Shown piece by piece: positions 60,928 to 64,000 of a stretch of 64,000 nt of DNA. The stretch spans positions 39,582,383-39,646,382 of the forward strand of contig OZ024879.1 in NCBI GenBank assembly GCA_964017185.1. The letters run 5' to 3'. Origin of the DNA: Rugalucina vietnamica. Taxonomy: Eukaryota > Mollusca > Bivalvia > Lucinida > Lucinidae. Within the stretch, counting starts at the first letter, position 1, and each line of letters opens with the position of its first letter. Below the pieces are notes generated by a model that was not told the DNA's origin, searched no databases, and saw only the letters and a list, made by a program, of their open reading frames with translations. A program made the translations under genes and the position numbers.

Positions 60928-63650
60928 GTATTTCCTCAACATCATGTGACTTTGTCATATCTCCCTTTAAAGGTTATTCACTTCGGCTAGAAATGATAAC
61001 CTTATGGTTCCTGGATAAAATAATTTAAACAGTAGAGCTTGTAAATGACCTACATTATGCCTGCATCATTACAGAAATTGCTACAGGCTTAAAAAATTCA
61101 GATCTTAAGTAGATTTGGTAGTTCTATTTGCATGTACATGTATTACAACAAAGTCAAGCATTTGTGTGCCCTGTCCTGCTTTGTAGTGAAGCAGATACAC
61201 ATGATTTTATTTATATGTGACACTATATAGCAGCATATGAACAGCATCTTGAATATGACATGTAGCTGATGACACAAAATACAAGAAAAATGTAGATCTA
61301 TGCATAAAGCCGTTTTTTCATAAATTCAGTTTATTTCTTCAATTTGTAGCAATGATGTTGAGCCTGAAATCCAAGATCTCATTGCGTCACTAGAAGCGGG
61401 AGCCAGCCCAGACCAAGATACCAGCAGTGATGTTGCCCTGGCCAGGATGTTACAGATGCAGTACGACAAGGAACATAACCAGCTGATTCAGGCACAAGAG
61501 AGAAAATTTAATGGCCCTGGTAAAGGTAGGCAGAGTTTGATAGAAATGAGCCACCTCGTGGGAAAACCAACAATGTGGTTTTCGAACAGGTCTGACACAA
61601 ACCCACCTATACCAGCACAGAAAAGAGCTAGAAGCTTGAAATTTCAGACTTAAGTAGAATAGGTATTGTACTATACAAGTAGCGAAAACAAAGGCGCTGA
61701 TCAGCTTCGCAGTTACTGCGAAGCTGATCAGCGCCTTTGTTTTCGCCTAGGCAGATTGTTGGTTTTCCCATGTAGTGGCTCAAATATTGATATGTATTAG
61801 TTATGCCACCATAAACATTGTTCTTGATTTTCAGCTCAGGTCTAACACAAAAGGGCTTGTCAAATATGGATAATTTTTAACAGATTCAGAAATTAGAATT
61901 CATCTTAGCCTATCTATAGCGTTCTAAGATTATTTAAAGCATTTTTAGTTGGTACTTCTCAAATGAATCGCCTCATGAGAAAACCGGATTTTTGTCTAAG
62001 CGAAAACAAAGGCGCAACTCAGCTTGGTACATGTAGTATGCTTACTCTTCTTTCTACGTCGGGAATTTACAGCCTCTAGCCATCTTCTGTGCTTGTACAG
62101 CTTGGTTTCTGTCAGACCTGGTCGAAACCCTGAAGATCGGTTTTCTTGCATTGCCGCTCAAATGGTCTTTCAGTTTCTGGCTTTGACATCAGTTATATAA
62201 ATATCTTTATTATAAATGGCTTGAGAGTTTCAATGTTGATTTAAGAAATAGAGTTATCAATTTATCTACTGCCTAAAATGGAAAATCAAAGGCCCTAAGA
62301 TCTGTGGCTAGATGCTAATCAGCAGCATGGCCATTGTTCAGCTTATGTTTGCTTTAATTTTTACAAAATTGTTGTATAAAATCTTTCTTGCTTAGTGACT
62401 CATACTTTCACATCACCATAATGCTGATTCACCTCATCCTCTTTATAACAGGATTCATTACAGCATGGTTTTGGATATATCACTGATCAGTGCTTGACTC
62501 CAAATGGTAATTTTAGAGTGAGTTTCCTATATATCTATACATTTCACTCTCATTATAACACAGACTGGATAGCTAGCTAGCACAGAAATTGGCTTGCACC
62601 CCAGCAATTGTGTTATAAAGAGGTTGTGGTGTACATTGTATTTTCAGTATCTGTCTCATTTGAAAATTACAAGTCCCTCCACCCTGCATTCAGAGATGAT
62701 GATGACTATCAAGAGCAAGATTACGATATAGAGGAACAGAAATCTCCGTGGGAAGAGGACGCTGCCCCCGACTTTAACAAACATGGCTACTCGGGCAAAG
62801 GTACATTGTAGTTTTGCACAAGTAAAACTACCATTACGAAAATATGCCCATGAGATATACCAAGACTTTTTTCAGAAGAAAAGAAATGAAAACTTTATCA
62901 GTAAAATTTTGATTTTTTCAATAGTTTGGCTCAAAACATACATTGTGGGTACACGTTAGAACCGCCTCCCACAATGTATGTTTTGGATCAGAAATAAGGA
63001 AAATATACCTCTGCAAATCCCAGTTTTTCTATATAAAAGTGTGGTTTAAGGGGGTATACATTTCACAAACATGTTTTCCTGATGAAAATGAGTACTTTAA
63101 AAAAGCAATTTACATAACACTACTGTTTGGAGGCACAGTAAGATCTGTAGAAAGAAGACACTGACCCAGATTTTAACAAACTGGTTACTCAGGTATAGTG
63201 TGCCATGTTATTATAAATGGATGTTCTCGATAAATTTACAAGTAAGAATAAAATAAAATTGGAAAATAGGAAATGATATGCAGAAGATTATAATAATGAG
63301 GAATATTGAATGCCGAGGCAATTCTAAGGTGTACCCACAATCTAAAACAGGGAGAAAAAAAGTAATGTCACAGTGCATGCAAAGTTCTGTCTTGTGATTC
63401 AACTCAAGGATGTGCCATTGGATATTTTTCTTCTTCAGGTAAAAACATAACTACCAAGCACGATGCTGTGATCTGTGGGAGGAAAAATGCCTCCAAGATG
63501 ATGGAATTTCCTCCGGAGTTTGTCTCTGGGGATGGGGAGGGGATGGACATGCAACTACCTAACCATGTGTATAACAAGTTGAAACGGCACTCTGAGAAGG
63601 AAAACAAAAGACAACAGAAACTGCATGAGAAGAAAGAACATTCTACTGCT
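60725..63650 (+). CDS. RIOK3: RIO kinase 3 (RIOK3), N-terminal part; gene continues past the window
   Basis: Four exons (60725-60927 with ATG at 60749, 61350-61525, 62648-62800, 63439-63650) join in phases 2, 1, 1, 0 to give 240 codons. The product matches the non-catalytic N-terminal half of animal RIOK3: PCSLEDVMSEQLATDLQAEEE, then DVALARMLQMQYDKE with KFNGPGK, then VSFENYKSLHP with an acidic stretch, then GKNITTKHDAVICGRKN, GDGEGMDMQLPNHVYN and the closing LHEKKEHSTA. Human RIOK3 is 519 residues, with the RIO kinase domain following this point. The family is an atypical Ser/Thr kinase group linked to 40S ribosome maturation and turnover and to antiviral signalling. A 5' non-coding exon is implied by the acceptor before the ATG. 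Introns carry MITE2 and MITE1 copies. Confidence 0.95.
61350..61525 (+). CDS. RIOK3: RIOK3 exon with LARMLQMQYDKE
   Basis: Acceptor TTCAATTTGTAG, donor AAAG|GTAGGC. Encodes an acidic start and the LxxMLQxxYDxE helix conserved in RIOK3. A MITE2 begins only 21 bp after this exon. Confidence 0.92.
61546..61783 (-). mobile_element. MITE2 copy in RIOK3 intron 2
   Basis: ATGAGCCACCTCGTGGGAAAACC at the left, GGTTTTCCCATGTAGTGGCTCA at the right. The inner hairpin of about 30 bp per arm (AACAAAGGCGCTGATCAGCTTCGCAG...) appears perfect. Confidence 0.88.
61963..62162 (+). mobile_element. MITE2 copy lacking the inner hairpin, RIOK3 intron 2
   Basis: ATGAATCGCCTCATGAGAAAACC start and TTTTCTTGCATTGCCGCTCAAAT end. 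One hairpin arm is lost after GCGAAAACAAAGGCGCAACTCAGC, so the copy is about 40 bp shorter. Confidence 0.78.
62648..62800 (+). CDS. RIOK3: RIOK3 exon with VSFENYKSLHP and acidic stretch
   Basis: Acceptor GTATTTTCAG, donor AAAG|GTACAT. Encodes FENYKSLHPAF, then DDDDYQEQDYDIEEQ and HGYSGK. Confidence 0.92.
62832..63084 (+). mobile_element. MITE1 copy in RIOK3 intron 3, hairpin tip partly lost
   Basis: CATTACGAAAATATGCCCATG at the left and CATGTTTTCCTGATG at the right. The core reads GTTAGAACCGCCTCCCACAATG, with most of the right inner arm deleted; TATATAAAAG is present. A further core fragment is at 63313-63350. Confidence 0.85.
63439..63650 (+). CDS. RIOK3: RIOK3 exon ending at HEKKEHSTA
   Basis: Acceptor TTCTTCTTCAG, donor GCT|GTAAGC. 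Encodes the conserved ITTKHD...CGRKN and GDGEGMDMQLPNHVYN segments that precede the kinase domain. The TGA reached by reading on is intronic. Confidence 0.92.
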
Positions 63651-63682
63651 GTAAGCTGACTTGAAATGCTAAATCAACTAAA

Positions 63683-63930
63683 GCCCTTGCCCCGAGGTTA
63701 TAAAACTTTTTTCAAGCTCAGCTCAGCTAAGCATGAAATTTCAACTGCTCATAAATGTTGAAATAGTAAAAAATTATGGAAAATTCAGGTACAAAACTCA
63801 GATACTAGTAATTTATCCTGCTCATAAATGTTAAAATGCCAACAATTGTTGGCATTTTAACATTTACGAGCAGGATAAATTTTAGTCTCAGCTGAGTTGA
63901 GCATGAAAAAAAGTTTATAACCTCAGGCCC
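63683..63930. mobile_element. Foldback element in RIOK3 intron 4
   Basis: GCCCTTGCCCCGAGGTTATAAAAC at the left and, inverted, GTTTATAACCTCAGGCCC at the right. The inner palindrome at 63811-63880 has 35-bp arms with one mismatch, centred on CCAACAATTGTTGG. Confidence 0.82.
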
Positions 63931-64000
63931 TTATCTCTCTGGCATGCAAAGTTCTGTCTTGTGATTCAAGTCAAGGACGTATCATTAAACATTTGCTAGA

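Overview
The window looks like a gene-poor, transposon-dense stretch of an animal genome, most likely a bivalve mollusc. The reasons are split genes with GT-AG introns, an animal RIOK3 gene, several tRNA-headed SINEs, two kinds of non-LTR retrotransposon, many hairpin MITE families, and tandem arrays of a type common in mollusc DNA. The species cannot be fixed by eye.

Only two cellular genes look alive, both on the + strand at the right end. The first (51216-53102) is a compact three-exon gene for a predicted 198-aa protein carrying a DUF4326-type domain that ends in a Cys-Trp-Cys / Cys-His-Gly motif. The second (60725 to beyond the window end) is the 5' half of RIOK3, an atypical RIO-family kinase; four coding exons give the N-terminal 240 residues and the kinase domain lies outside. 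The first coding exon of the DUF4326 gene resembles the first coding exon of RIOK3 in protein motif, splice phase, acceptor sequence and upstream MITE context. This suggests that a RIOK3-type 5' end was duplicated and joined to a DUF4326 domain.

Left part (1-13 kb): SINEs, copies of two palindromic MITE families (here MITE1 and MITE2), and a 5'-truncated I/Nimb-like LINE (5290-9806) with a clear 12-bp target duplication and a fully open 1237-codon endonuclease-RT-RNase H ORF. A TIR element (11154-12900) then carries two other elements nested inside it.

Middle (13-34 kb): a large inverted segmental duplication. Arm A (about 13.04-17.65 kb) and arm B (about 28.69-34.44 kb, reversed) each carry an intronless ankyrin-repeat plus SOCS-box (ASB-like) pseudogene. 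The arms have different frameshifts and different later insertions, so the insertions can be ordered in time. Between them (17.6-24.5 kb) lie mollusc-type tandem repeats, nested repeat families (here C, D, E, R) and a long foldback element, then a 4.2-kb LINE on the minus strand (24491-28675). A near-identical LINE sits on the plus strand at 46034-50236; each copy is disabled by different lesions.

Right-centre (34.5-46 kb): no convincing gene. It holds a MITE1 copy with an 11-bp target duplication, SINEs, other palindromic elements and dispersed non-coding repeats.

From 50.3 to 63.4 kb MITE1 copies and fragments are dense, sitting beside exons and inside introns of both genes. I saw no CRISPR array, rRNA or functional tRNA gene. 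Family names other than RIOK3, DUF4326, ASB/SOCS and the LINE domains are working labels for repeats seen here.
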